A stretch of 47,885 bases of DNA from an uncultured Clostridia bacterium (lineage in GTDB: Bacteria; Bacillota; Clostridia; Christensenellales; Pumilibacteraceae): positions 1-47,885 of the forward strand of contig CANQAE010000006.1 in assembly GCA_947589465.1 (NCBI GenBank), read 5' to 3'. Each line of letters begins with the position of its first letter. Within the stretch, counting starts at the first letter, position 1. The position numbers and the translations under genes are program-made. The notes beneath the pieces were generated by a model. The model searched no databases. It worked only from the letters and a program-made list of their open reading frames with translations, and was not told the origin of the DNA. This document shows positions 18,101-24,828 of this stretch, piece by piece.

Positions 18101-18302
18101 GCTCCATGTACACTTTGTCGGCGATCATCGTATCCGTCATAATGGTGGCGGGATTGGAGTTAACAAGCACAACCTGATAACCCTCCTCTTTGAGCGCGAG
18201 GCACGCTTGCGTGCCGGCATAGTCGAATTCGGCGGCTTGTCCTATAACGATAGGACCCGAACCGATGATCAAAATCTTTTTGATGTCCTTTCTCTTTGCC
18301 AT
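15132..18302 (-). CDS. carB: carbamoyl-phosphate synthase large chain
   Basis: 1056 aa, full length. It makes carbamoyl phosphate from bicarbonate, ammonia and two ATP. Two homologous halves each begin with a G-S-G-P-I-x-I-G-Q or G-A-G-P-I-R-I-G-Q motif (near 14 and near 553) and carry an ATP-grasp domain (F-T-L-G-G-T-G-G-G; F-V-L-G-G-R-A-M). The C-terminal allosteric MGS-like domain contains T-E-G-T-A-E-F-L and V-I-N-T-R. The ATG follows AAGGAG. The small glutaminase chain (carA) normally lies directly upstream, but here pyrC does, 20 nt away, so the glutaminase must come from elsewhere or free ammonia is used. Only one carB is seen, so it may also serve arginine synthesis. Confidence 0.97.
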   Translation of the reverse strand: MAKRKDIKKILIIGSGPIVIGQAAEFDYAGTQACLALKEEGYQVVLVNSNPATIMTDTMIADKVYMEPLTLEYIAKILRYERPDAIVPGIGGQTGLNMAMQLEKKGILKECRVELLGTSSRSIERAEDRELFKELCQSIGEPVIPSQITYSLDEAKEAAKKIGYPVVLRPAFTLGGTGGGFADNEEELVEIGLNAFKLSPVHQVLIEKSVKGYKEIEFEVMRDSTDKAITICGMENVDPVGVHTGDSIVVAPIMTLNDHDLKMLNDSAIKIIKELKIEGGCNIQFALNPHSSEYYLIEVNPRVSRSSALASKASGYPIARVTAKIAVGMTLDEIKVGGGTAAIEPSLDYVVAKFPRFPFDKFTMASNVLGTQMKATGEVMGIGSNLEECMLKSVRSLEIGVCHLHLAKFDNMSVDEMLEYISKFRDDNIFAIAQLLRKGVSVDKLFEVTEITPFFLQAVKNIVDKEFELKKRVGDVKALKEAKIMGFSDKYIAQLWNMTEDEVYAIRKKEKMYPVFRMVDTMHTGVYIPYLYSSYTGKNDSRVTNKKKIVVLGAGPIRIGQGIEFDYSTVHAVTTIKQSGYEAIIINNNPETVSTDYTMSDKLYFEPLTTEDVINIIEFEKPEGVIASLGGQTAINLAEPLMKRGVKIIGTDCAAIEKAENRDSFEKVLQELNIPRPQGKAVTNIEEGVKTAEKIGYPVLVRPSFVLGGRAMQIVANEEQLRRYLKTAEAINEDKPVLVDKYIYGKEVEVDAICDGRDVFVPGIMELVERTGIHSGDSISVYPTFSISDKVKGIILQYAKKLGLGIGIVGLFNIQFIVDKDEKVYIIEVNPRSSRTVPFLSKSTGYSLADIATEVILGKSLKEQGIFEIYPPEKTRWYVKVPVFSFNKIRGLDAYLSPEMKSTGEAIGYDDKLYRALYKALQASGMKLQNYGTVFATIADKDKEEALPLIRRFYNLGFNIEATEGTAEFLKRNGIRTHVLHKISEGNEIHDAIRAGYIAYVINTRDIGSMGESDGYKIRCYAIENNVTIFTSLDTVNALLDVLEETTLCISPIDAK

Positions 18303-18322
18303 AATTTTTTCTCCTTGGAAAA

Positions 18323-19504
18323 TTATTTTTGTTTATAAACGACTTTGCCGCCAAAAACGGTAAGTAGGTTTACTCCGTAAAGTTCGGCGCCCTCAAACGG
18401 CGTCGCCCTGCCTTTGGACAAAAATTCGCTTGGATCCACGACGAACTTTTCGTCTAAATTCCATACCGAAAAATCTTTGCCCTGTTCTAAACCGAAACGC
18501 TTGCGCGGCGCATAGGCAAGCAGTTCGATTAGCCTATCCATGGTTATTATTTCGCGTCGTACGAGGTGGGTGTAAAGCAACGGAAAAGCGGTTTCGAGTC
18601 CCACTATTCCGAACGCGCTTCCGCAGAGTCCGCGGCTCTTTTCTTCCGCCGAATGAGGCGCGTGATCGGTGGCTATCATGTCTATCGTGCCGTCCGAAAT
18701 GCCTTCTATGAGCGCAAGCCTGTCCGCTTTCGAACCGAGAGGCGGATTCATCTTGAATTTTCCGTCCTCTTTGAGCGCGGATTCGTCCAAAACGAGGTAA
18801 TGGGGTGCGGTTTCGCAAGTCACATTCGCTCCACTCGCCTTTGCGTCCCTGATAAGCGAAACGCTTTCCGCGGTCGAAACATGACAAACGTGGTAGGCAC
18901 AACCGGTATCCAATGCAAGCCTGAGATCGCGCTCTACCTGCCTATATTCGCTCGCGGGGTCTATGCCTCGGTGCCCGTGCGAGCGCGCGTACTCGCCGTC
19001 GCGGATATAACCGCCGTTAATTAGCGAAACGTCCTCGCAATGGGCAACGATAATTTTGCCGAGAGCCTTTGCCGAGAGCATAGCCTCTCTCATTAGGCTT
19101 TCGTCCGCAACGCCGCTTCCGTCGTCGCTGAACGCTATCACGAGGTCGCTTATTTCTTTCATTGCCGAAAGTTCTTTACCCTTTCGTCCTTTCGTTATTG
19201 AGCCGTAAGGATACACCGCTATGCAAGCGTCGCGATCGATTATATCCCGCTCCGCCTTAACTCCTTCCTTGCAATCGGGAACGGGATCGAGGTTTGGCAT
19301 TGTGCAAACTGCCGTATACCCGCCCCTCGCCGCCGCGCGCGAACCGGACGATATCGTTTCTTTATAAGAAAAACCCGGTTCGCGGAAGTGCACGTGCACG
19401 TCGCAAAAACCGGGCAAAACGGTCAAACCGGACAAATCGCCGACAAAACGTACTGCTTCGTCTTTCAAATCAATATCTATCGGCTTTTTTTCGAATTTGT
19501 CCAT
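18323..19504 (-). CDS. pyrC: dihydroorotase
   Basis: 393 aa, type I (zinc amidohydrolase) form. It cyclises carbamoyl aspartate to dihydroorotate. The metal motif D-V-H-V-H-F-R-E-P-G-F is present. Further metal ligands are in V-A-H-C-E-D and Y-H-V-C-H-V-S-T-A-E, and the catalytic aspartate is in A-T-D-H-A-P-H. The N-terminus is short: it begins only about 30 residues before the first metal motif, whereas typical members have about 55. The start ATG 19504 has GGAG 6 nt upstream. First gene of the pyr operon, placed directly behind an attenuator-like leader. Confidence 0.95.
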   Translation of the reverse strand: MDKFEKKPIDIDLKDEAVRFVGDLSGLTVLPGFCDVHVHFREPGFSYKETISSGSRAAARGGYTAVCTMPNLDPVPDCKEGVKAERDIIDRDACIAVYPYGSITKGRKGKELSAMKEISDLVIAFSDDGSGVADESLMREAMLSAKALGKIIVAHCEDVSLINGGYIRDGEYARSHGHRGIDPASEYRQVERDLRLALDTGCAYHVCHVSTAESVSLIRDAKASGANVTCETAPHYLVLDESALKEDGKFKMNPPLGSKADRLALIEGISDGTIDMIATDHAPHSAEEKSRGLCGSAFGIVGLETAFPLLYTHLVRREIITMDRLIELLAYAPRKRFGLEQGKDFSVWNLDEKFVVDPSEFLSKGRATPFEGAELYGVNLLTVFGGKVVYKQK

Positions 19505-19516
19505 AAATTTCTCCGC

Positions 19517-19544
19517 AAAAAATCCCGTCGAATATACGGCGGGA
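19517..19544 (-). terminator. leader terminator (attenuator candidate) in front of pyrC
   Basis: On the minus strand TCCCGCCG and CGACGGGA form an 8-bp stem with one mismatch and a 6-nt loop, followed by six T residues (19522-19517). It lies between the promoter and the pyrC ribosome binding site, where it would end transcription before the operon unless prevented. GCGGCGAC further upstream (near 19600) can pair with its first arm, so an antiterminator is possible. Confidence 0.75.
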
Positions 19545-19550
19545 CAAAAT

Positions 19551-19604
19551 TCACGATAAACTTATAGTGAGAGTATTTTCGCAATCTTGCCGACGTCGCC
19601 GCAT
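19551..19604 (-). CDS. possible 17-aa pyr leader peptide
   Basis: ATG 19604 opens MRRRRQDCENTLTISLS and stops with TGA 6 nt before the leader terminator. Four consecutive arginine codons (CGG CGA CGT CGG) follow the start. No convincing ribosome binding site precedes it, so translation is unproven. The position, with its stop next to the hairpin, recalls the E. coli pyrBI leader, where a ribosome close behind the polymerase stops the terminator from forming. Confidence 0.35.
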   Translation of the reverse strand: MRRRRQDCENTLTISLS

Positions 19605-19627
19605 CGACTTAAAGATTAATTGAACTT

Positions 19628-19656
19628 ATTATACAACCGCTCAAACCTATTGTCAA
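19628..19656 (-). promoter_or_regulatory. consensus promoter of the pyr operon
   Basis: Perfect TTGACA (19656-19651), 17-nt spacer, perfect TATAAT (19633-19628). The transcript would have a leader of about 115 nt before pyrC. Confidence 0.85.
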
Positions 19657-19672
19657 GCGTTTTGAGGCAAAT

Positions 19673-20188
19673 TCAGTCGCCTTTTTCAAATTTTTCGAGC
19701 GCGGCTATGACCTCGTTTGCAACTTCCTCGACGCTCTTATCGTCTGTATTTACCGTTATGTCGGCATAGGCAGAGTAAACGCTCTCGCGTTCGGCGATGA
19801 TCTCTGCTATCTTCTTCGGGCTGTTGTCCTTCAAGAGCGGTCTTGAAAAATCGTCTTTCGTCCTAAGATATATAGTCTGCGGCGACGCGGTGAGTCGCAC
19901 CTTGACGAACTTTTCTATAAGGTCCATATTCGGTTTGAAAAGCGGAACGCCACCCCCGCAACTTACCACGAAATTGTCCTGCCAGACGACCTCGCACATA
20001 ACGTCGTGTTCATAGCCTCTAAACACCTTCTCGCCGAATGTGATGAATGCGACGGAAATGGGCATACCAAGACGCGCCACCATGCAGTCGTCTATGTCGG
20101 CGAAACACATACCGAGTTTTTCGGCGACAAGCCGCGCCGTAACAGTCTTTCCGCTACCCATCATACCAATAAAAGCAATATTTTTCAC
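19673..20188 (-). CDS. aroK: shikimate kinase
   Basis: 171 aa. It phosphorylates shikimate with ATP. The P-loop G-M-M-G-S-G-K-T is at residues 8-15. The shikimate-binding aspartate is in D-I-D-D, the arginine in K-V-F-R-G-Y-E, the glycine triplet in C-G-G-G-V-P and the lid arginine in R-P-L-L. The start is GTG 20188 with AAGGAG upstream, overlapping the aroQ stop by 4 nt (GTGA). Last gene of the aro operon. Its end lies close to the pyr promoter, and I see no obvious terminator between them. Confidence 0.94.
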   Translation of the reverse strand: MKNIAFIGMMGSGKTVTARLVAEKLGMCFADIDDCMVARLGMPISVAFITFGEKVFRGYEHDVMCEVVWQDNFVVSCGGGVPLFKPNMDLIEKFVKVRLTASPQTIYLRTKDDFSRPLLKDNSPKKIAEIIAERESVYSAYADITVNTDDKSVEEVANEVIAALEKFEKGD

Positions 20189-20601
20189 TTCGATCTCCTT
20201 TTCAATACGTCGATAGCCGCCTTGTATCCGTCAATGCCCAACCCGCAGATCATTCCGTCGCATTTCGAAGCGGTTACCGAAAATCGCCTGTACGATTCTC
20301 GCGCCTCTATGTTGGTAAGATGCACCTCTATCTTTGGTACGACAAGCATACTCAACGCGTCGGCTATCGCTACGCTCGTGTGCGAATATCCGCCAACGTT
20401 GATTATGAGCGCATCCGCGTCGCAGTTTTGCACTGCGTCGATGAGGTCCCCCTCTCTGTTCGACGTGACAAATTCGAACTCTACGTCGGGCGCGTAAGAA
20501 ACAAGTTTGTCTTGCAATTCTTTGAGCGTAAACGACCCGTATATCTTTTCCCTGCTGCCGAGTTTGTTCATGTTTGCGCCGAAAATAACAGTTATCTTCA
20601 T
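20185..20601 (-). CDS. aroQ: 3-dehydroquinate dehydratase, type II
   Basis: 138 aa, a usual length for the small flavodoxin-like type II enzyme that dehydrates 3-dehydroquinate by anti elimination. Conserved features: the N-terminal G-A-N-M-N-K-L-G-S-R-E-K-I-Y-G, where family members have GPNLNLLGxREPxxYG, with the catalytic arginine and tyrosine kept; I-N-V-G-G-Y-S-H-T-S-V-A; E-V-H-L-T-N-I-E-A-R-E with the catalytic histidine; and G-L-G-I-D-G-Y-K. The proline of the first motif is replaced by alanine and the proline of the NPG motif by valine. Its ATG overlaps the aroE stop (ATGA). Confidence 0.92.
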   Translation of the reverse strand: MKITVIFGANMNKLGSREKIYGSFTLKELQDKLVSYAPDVEFEFVTSNREGDLIDAVQNCDADALIINVGGYSHTSVAIADALSMLVVPKIEVHLTNIEARESYRRFSVTASKCDGMICGLGIDGYKAAIDVLKRRSK

Positions 20602-21311
20602 AATCTCTCCATCAACTTTAAGTATACACTTTCGAACTCGGAGTTGTCAAACCGTTTGCCCGAAAAAATTTCGTAAGAAAAGATCGCCTGCGCAACGAGC
20701 ATTCCGAGTCCGTTGTAGTTACGGCAATCAAGTTGCAAAGTTTCGCCCGAATATCTAAGGTCATAACAAAACTTTACCCCCGTCACGGGTGGAAAAAACG
20801 TGCCCGAAACGCAACTCACTATGCCTTGCGGCGCGAACGAATCGTCGTAAATTTTTACGCCCGTTTCGGCGGCAAATTGCTTCGCCTTGTCTATGTTTCT
20901 GCCAAGAACTCTGATTTCCGCGCCCTTGCGGAGCAAGGCGGTCACGCACGCACGCGCCGCTCCGCCGTAGCCGAGTACGAGTATGGGCATCGACTTGACG
21001 TCGCCGACCTTCAAGCCGAGGTCGAACAAAAATCCGTCGCCGTCGGTACTGTACCCAGCCATATCTCTTACAGTCACGGTATTGACGCTTCCATAGCCGC
21101 TTCGATCGCAGTTTAGAAATCTGATGATATCCGACTTAAACGGCTTTGTGACATTGAATCCGTCCGCCTCCTCCCAAAGGCTCGGCGAAATATACGGAGC
21201 GTCCACTATCGAATACTCGGCGTCGAAGCCGAACATCGAAAACAAATTCGAATATATCGCGGGCGACAACGAATAACCTATTCCTTTGCCGAGAACAAAA
21301 AACTTTTTCAT
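20598..21311 (-). CDS. aroE: shikimate dehydrogenase
   Basis: 237 aa from ATG 21311. The start is supported by GGGAG 8 nt upstream and an ATGA overlap with the end of aroA; a longer frame from 21380 lies inside aroA. It reduces 3-dehydroshikimate with NADPH. Substrate-binding motifs: Y-S-L-S-P-A-I-Y-S, F-N-V-T-K-P-F-K (catalytic lysine), N-T-V and Y-S-T-D-G-D-G-F. Cofactor motif: L-G-Y-G-G-A-A-R-A. The protein is shorter than typical AroE (270-290 aa), mainly in the C-terminal half, but all key residues remain. Confidence 0.93.
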   Translation of the reverse strand: MKKFFVLGKGIGYSLSPAIYSNLFSMFGFDAEYSIVDAPYISPSLWEEADGFNVTKPFKSDIIRFLNCDRSGYGSVNTVTVRDMAGYSTDGDGFLFDLGLKVGDVKSMPILVLGYGGAARACVTALLRKGAEIRVLGRNIDKAKQFAAETGVKIYDDSFAPQGIVSCVSGTFFPPVTGVKFCYDLRYSGETLQLDCRNYNGLGMLVAQAIFSYEIFSGKRFDNSEFESVYLKLMERL

Positions 21312-22519
21312 TCGAACAACTCCCAAAATGACGGGTAACTTATTTCGACGCACTTTTCGTCGTCGATATTTCCGCCGCAAGCGGAAAGCGCGTTCGCGAC
21401 CGCCATGCTCATGGCTATTCTGTGGTCGCCGTACGAAAGCGCATTGCCGCCCTTTATGCCGGTGCCTGCTATCATAAATCCGTCGGGAAGCGCTTCGATT
21501 TCAGCACCCATACCGCGCAAATTCGCTACCGTACACTTTATTCTGTCGCATTCTTTGTTTTTCAGTCCGCCCGCGTCTTTGATTACGCACTTTCCGCCCG
21601 TAAAACAAGCCAATACCGCAAGAAGCGGCAACTCGTCGATAAGCGCGGCAGACAGGGCGCCGCTTATCGTAAACGGAGCGAGCGTTGACTTTTTGACTGT
21701 GATATCCGCGCGGTCGCCTTTGCTTTCCACTTCGATATCTCCGCCTATGCTTACCAAAAAATCTATCAGTTCGCGTCGTGTCAAACCCACGTTTTTCAAA
21801 TAGCAGTACCCCTTGTTTAGGGCAAGCGCAATCGGATATGCCGCCGAAGACATATCGCCCGGAACGTCTATAAGCGTGCCCGAAAGTTTGCTTTTGTAAA
21901 GTTCGATCCTACCGCCTTCGACCTTAATGTCTGCGCCGAAAAGTGCAAGCATATCTTCGGTATGAGTACGCGTCCTTATTTCTTCGGTAACCGTTGTCCT
22001 TCCTTCGGCGTTTAGTCCCGCCAGCAAAACCGCGCCCTTGACCTGTGCGCTCGGCTTGTCGGGGCAAAAGTCTATTCCGTTCAGCACCGCGCCTTTGACT
22101 GTGATCGGCAAGCGACCGTTTTTGCCCGTTATGTCCGCGCCCATTCGCCTCAAAACGTCGATAACAGCACCCATATCCCGCCTTTTCAGCGAATCGTCGC
22201 CCGTAAACGTCACGGTCTTGTCTTTACCAGCGGTTGCGCCCGCGAGCAATCTCAGCGTAGTTGCGGAATTGCCTGCGTCCACGTTGCCGTCGATCGACCG
22301 CCCGCCCGTAATTACAAATGCGCCGTTTTTGACTTCGATCTCCGCGCCGAGAGCGGCAACGGCGTCGAACGCCGAAACGGTGTCGCCGCTTATGAGCGGA
22401 TTTACGATTGTCGTCTTGCCGCTTGCGAGCCACCCCATGACGGCAGCCCTTATCGTAATGCTTTTGTCGGGCGGCGGCGTAAGGGCGCGCATAAATTGTT
22501 TCATAGGTCTAATACGCAT
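21308..22519 (-). CDS. aroA: 3-phosphoshikimate 1-carboxyvinyltransferase (EPSP synthase)
   Basis: 403 aa from ATG 22519, which overlaps the aroB stop by one base (TGATG). A GTG 3 nt upstream is an alternative. It joins PEP and shikimate 3-phosphate. Landmarks: P-P-P-D-K-S-I-T-I-R-A, N-A-G-N-S-A-T-T-L-R-L-L, K-P-S-A-Q-V-K-G-A, D-E-L-P-L-L-A-V, K-N-K-E-C-D-R-I and G-D-H-R-I-A-M. The loop N-A-G-N-S-A-T-T-L-R replaces the N-x-G-T-x-x-R form of class I enzymes. The protein is slightly shorter than the usual 425-430 aa. Third gene of the aro operon. Confidence 0.94.
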   Translation of the reverse strand: MRIRPMKQFMRALTPPPDKSITIRAAVMGWLASGKTTIVNPLISGDTVSAFDAVAALGAEIEVKNGAFVITGGRSIDGNVDAGNSATTLRLLAGATAGKDKTVTFTGDDSLKRRDMGAVIDVLRRMGADITGKNGRLPITVKGAVLNGIDFCPDKPSAQVKGAVLLAGLNAEGRTTVTEEIRTRTHTEDMLALFGADIKVEGGRIELYKSKLSGTLIDVPGDMSSAAYPIALALNKGYCYLKNVGLTRRELIDFLVSIGGDIEVESKGDRADITVKKSTLAPFTISGALSAALIDELPLLAVLACFTGGKCVIKDAGGLKNKECDRIKCTVANLRGMGAEIEALPDGFMIAGTGIKGGNALSYGDHRIAMSMAVANALSACGGNIDDEKCVEISYPSFWELFE

Positions 22520-23466
22520 CACATAGCCTCTTTGAGCAATCTAATGAACTCGTCTTTCGAAAGCACGACTTCGCGAATATCGCCTATGCTGTACGGATAC
22601 ATTATGCTTATACCATCCTCGTTTTTCTTGTCGGCGGACGCGATAACGGCGACCGCTTCGGGTTCGAACGTCACGCGCGTATCGCCTATATATTTACTTA
22701 AATACGACTGCAATTCGTAAAAATAATTGTGTTCGAGATAATCTCGGAGCATGAGCAGTTCGAAACGGAGTCCGAGCAAGACGCTCATTCCGTGCGAAAG
22801 TCCCGTTATCATCTCGATGGGGTGTCCCACCGTATGTCCTATATTGAGCGCCTTTCGCGCCCCGTTTTTGTCGGTAAAATCCTTGTTTACGATATCGCTC
22901 TTTATCTTGACGCACTTTTTTATCGCTTCGACTGCTTTGAATTTGCCGTGCATAAATTCAAACAGGTCGGCGTCGAGCAAAGAGGTCTTTACTATTTCTC
23001 CCATACCGCTTCGATATTCACGCGTCGGGAGCGTGTGAAGATATTTGGTTTCTATAAAGGTGTCGGGCAGACAAAAACTACCCACCGCATTTTTTATGAG
23101 TCCTACGTTTACGCCCGTTTTGCCGCCTATGCCGCTGTCCGCCATGGCAATAAGCGACGTGGGTACAAAACTCCAACTTATGCCGCGCATATACACCGAA
23201 GCCGCAAATCCCGCTACGTCGCCCACTACTCCGCCGCCGAACGCCGTAATTCGATCGCCGCGCCGAACGCCGCATTTAAGCATCGCCTCGGCGATCTTTT
23301 GCACCGTATCGAGGTTTTTATTCTCCTCGCCCGCGCGCATAACGAACTTGTTTTCGGGCAGCATCCCCCCATATATTCGGTCGAGGTTTTCATCTGTGAC
23401 GACGAACGCGCTCGCGTATAATTCATCGAGTTCTTTGCCCGAATTTATAAATACTTTTTGTTCCAC
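22519..23466 (-). CDS. aroB: 3-dehydroquinate synthase
   Basis: 315 aa, on the short side for a family of about 350. It converts DAHP to 3-dehydroquinate using NAD+ and a metal. Key motifs: G-G-G-V-V-G-D-V-A-G-F (NAD binding), A-D-S-G-I-G-G-K-T-G-V-N, G-M-G-E-I-V-K (metal and substrate), N-I-G-H-T-V-G-H (metal histidines) and D-K-K-N-E-D-G. The start is GTG 23466, supported by AAAAGGAG 7 nt upstream, so it overlaps aroC by 22 nt. Second gene of the aro operon. Confidence 0.94.
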   Translation of the reverse strand: MEQKVFINSGKELDELYASAFVVTDENLDRIYGGMLPENKFVMRAGEENKNLDTVQKIAEAMLKCGVRRGDRITAFGGGVVGDVAGFAASVYMRGISWSFVPTSLIAMADSGIGGKTGVNVGLIKNAVGSFCLPDTFIETKYLHTLPTREYRSGMGEIVKTSLLDADLFEFMHGKFKAVEAIKKCVKIKSDIVNKDFTDKNGARKALNIGHTVGHPIEMITGLSHGMSVLLGLRFELLMLRDYLEHNYFYELQSYLSKYIGDTRVTFEPEAVAVIASADKKNEDGISIMYPYSIGDIREVVLSKDEFIRLLKEAM

Positions 23467-24485
23467 GCCGTCGCTCCTTTTCGGTTGTATCTGTCTATGA
23501 CCTCATCCACAGTATCGCCGCCCACGCAGTCGATTATCGCCGACAAAAGAACGAACGACGAAATCGCTTCCGCCACCGCGCACGCCGCGGGTACGGCGCA
23601 AACGTCGCTTCGCACATTGCCGCTCTTGCACGGATCGCCGAACTTATTTACCGTCGATAGTCCGCTTATGCTCGGTATGGGCTTCAAAGTGAGCGTAAAT
23701 ACTATGTCCTCTCCGTTCGAAATTCCGCCCTCGATGCCGCCGCAATTATTCGAAATCCTCTTGGGTCTATTTCCGCCATTTACTATGCAGTCGGCAACTT
23801 CGCTCCCGTAAAAGTCGCAAAATCGCACCCCAAGTCCACATTCGACCGCCTTTACGGACGGAATACTCATCAGCGCGCCCGCAAAAAGAGCGTCAAGTCG
23901 TCTGTCCCAAAAAGCATATGAACCTATCCCCGAAATAACTCCTCCGAGCGTGACGACAAGCCGTCCGCCGAGAGTTTCGCCCTTGGCTACCGCCTTGTCT
24001 ATCTCGCGCTTTATTTGTTCATTTGACTCGATATCGACGTCGCCGAGCCGAGTTACGCGCGCATTCACGGTTATGCCGAGAAGTTCCAACATCTGTTTCG
24101 CAACTGCGCCGACGGCGGTTCGAACGGCTGTTTCGCGCGCGCTCGCGCGTTCCGCTCCGAGCGTCGGATCACCGAAACAATATTTCATATCCGCAACCAT
24201 ATCGACATGACCGGGACGGTAATATTCAAAGTCGCCTTTTTTGCCGCAATTGCCGTTGGGTATTTCTATCGCCAGCGGAGCGCCCGTGGACTTCCCGTCA
24301 TTCAGTCCCGAAACTATTTTCGCCTTATCGCGAAGCGATTGCCGCTCGCTCCGCCCGTAAACGTTCTGCCTACGAGCAAGCATTTCGTCTATTTTGTCCG
24401 TGCTTATAACAAGCCCCGAAGGCAAGCCCTCGATAATGGCAATCAATTTTTCGCCGTGTGACTCTCCCGCTGTCAAAAATCTCAT
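23445..24485 (-). CDS. aroC: chorismate synthase
   Basis: 346 aa. It eliminates phosphate from EPSP to give chorismate and needs reduced FMN. Landmarks: the N-terminal T-A-G-E-S-H-G-E-K-L motif, Y-R-P-G-H-V-D, G-A-E-R-A-S-A-R-E-T-A-V-R-T-A-V-G-A, N-C-G-G-I-E-G-G-I-S-N-G and the C-terminal D-V-C-A-V-P-A-A segment. First gene of the six-gene operon, although it catalyses the last of the steps encoded here. The ATG lacks a strong ribosome site. DAHP synthase is not in the window. Confidence 0.94.
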   Translation of the reverse strand: MRFLTAGESHGEKLIAIIEGLPSGLVISTDKIDEMLARRQNVYGRSERQSLRDKAKIVSGLNDGKSTGAPLAIEIPNGNCGKKGDFEYYRPGHVDMVADMKYCFGDPTLGAERASARETAVRTAVGAVAKQMLELLGITVNARVTRLGDVDIESNEQIKREIDKAVAKGETLGGRLVVTLGGVISGIGSYAFWDRRLDALFAGALMSIPSVKAVECGLGVRFCDFYGSEVADCIVNGGNRPKRISNNCGGIEGGISNGEDIVFTLTLKPIPSISGLSTVNKFGDPCKSGNVRSDVCAVPAACAVAEAISSFVLLSAIIDCVGGDTVDEVIDRYNRKGATAWNKKYL

Positions 24486-24512
24486 AATCCGTTTCCACCA
24501 AATCCAATGTCG

Positions 24513-24518
24513 ATTATA
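24513..24518 (-). promoter_or_regulatory. -10 element candidate for the aro operon
   Basis: A TATAAT lies 28 nt upstream of aroC inside TATACTATACTATAAT. No good -35 hexamer is found at 16-18 nt, so the promoter is uncertain. Confidence 0.35.
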
Positions 24519-24621
24519 GTATAGTATAACTTTTGCAAAAAAGCAAATATTTTTCGGCTTTGCGCCGAATAATTATGGCCGTCTAACCTACCTGCCCCAC
24601 TGCCAAATTACAGGGCATACA

Positions 24622-24651
24622 AAAAGGCGATTACATAAGTAAACGCCTTTT
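24622..24651 (-). terminator. terminator after the surface lipoprotein gene
   Basis: AAAAGGCG (24622-24629) pairs with CGCCTTTT (24644-24651), with an inner TTAC/GTAA pair. T-rich tails occur on both strands. It lies between the lipoprotein gene and the aro operon. Confidence 0.75.
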
Positions 24652-24672
24652 GTTTTTCGAGAATTTCGACTA

Positions 24673-24812
24673 CCAAACAATCATTCGATAAACGAAACAA
24701 GTTTACCAACCGAAACTGTCGGAATTTTTACCAACATGGTTCGAAACTAACAGCCTGAAACTGTCGGAATGCCAAACACTCATTCGGTTCGAAACTAAAA
24801 TTATCGGTTCAA
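24673..24812. repeat. degenerate short tandem repeats
   Basis: Three different motifs recur in this non-coding stretch: GAAACTGTCGGAAT at 24712 and 24757, GGTTCGAAACTAA at 24738 and 24786 (with a partial GGTTC copy at 24806), and CCAAACA-TCATTCG at 24673 and 24772. Two of the copy distances are 45 and 48 nt, which suggests a decayed array. The remainder of 24540-24828 holds only the terminator above. Confidence 0.6.
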
Positions 24813-24828
24813 AACGACAATTGCCGTT

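Noticed and set aside
19504-19672. PyrR-type attenuation or a known riboswitch in the pyr leader
   Set aside because: No PyrR anti-antiterminator consensus and no known aptamer pattern was seen; only a terminator and a small reading frame are supported.
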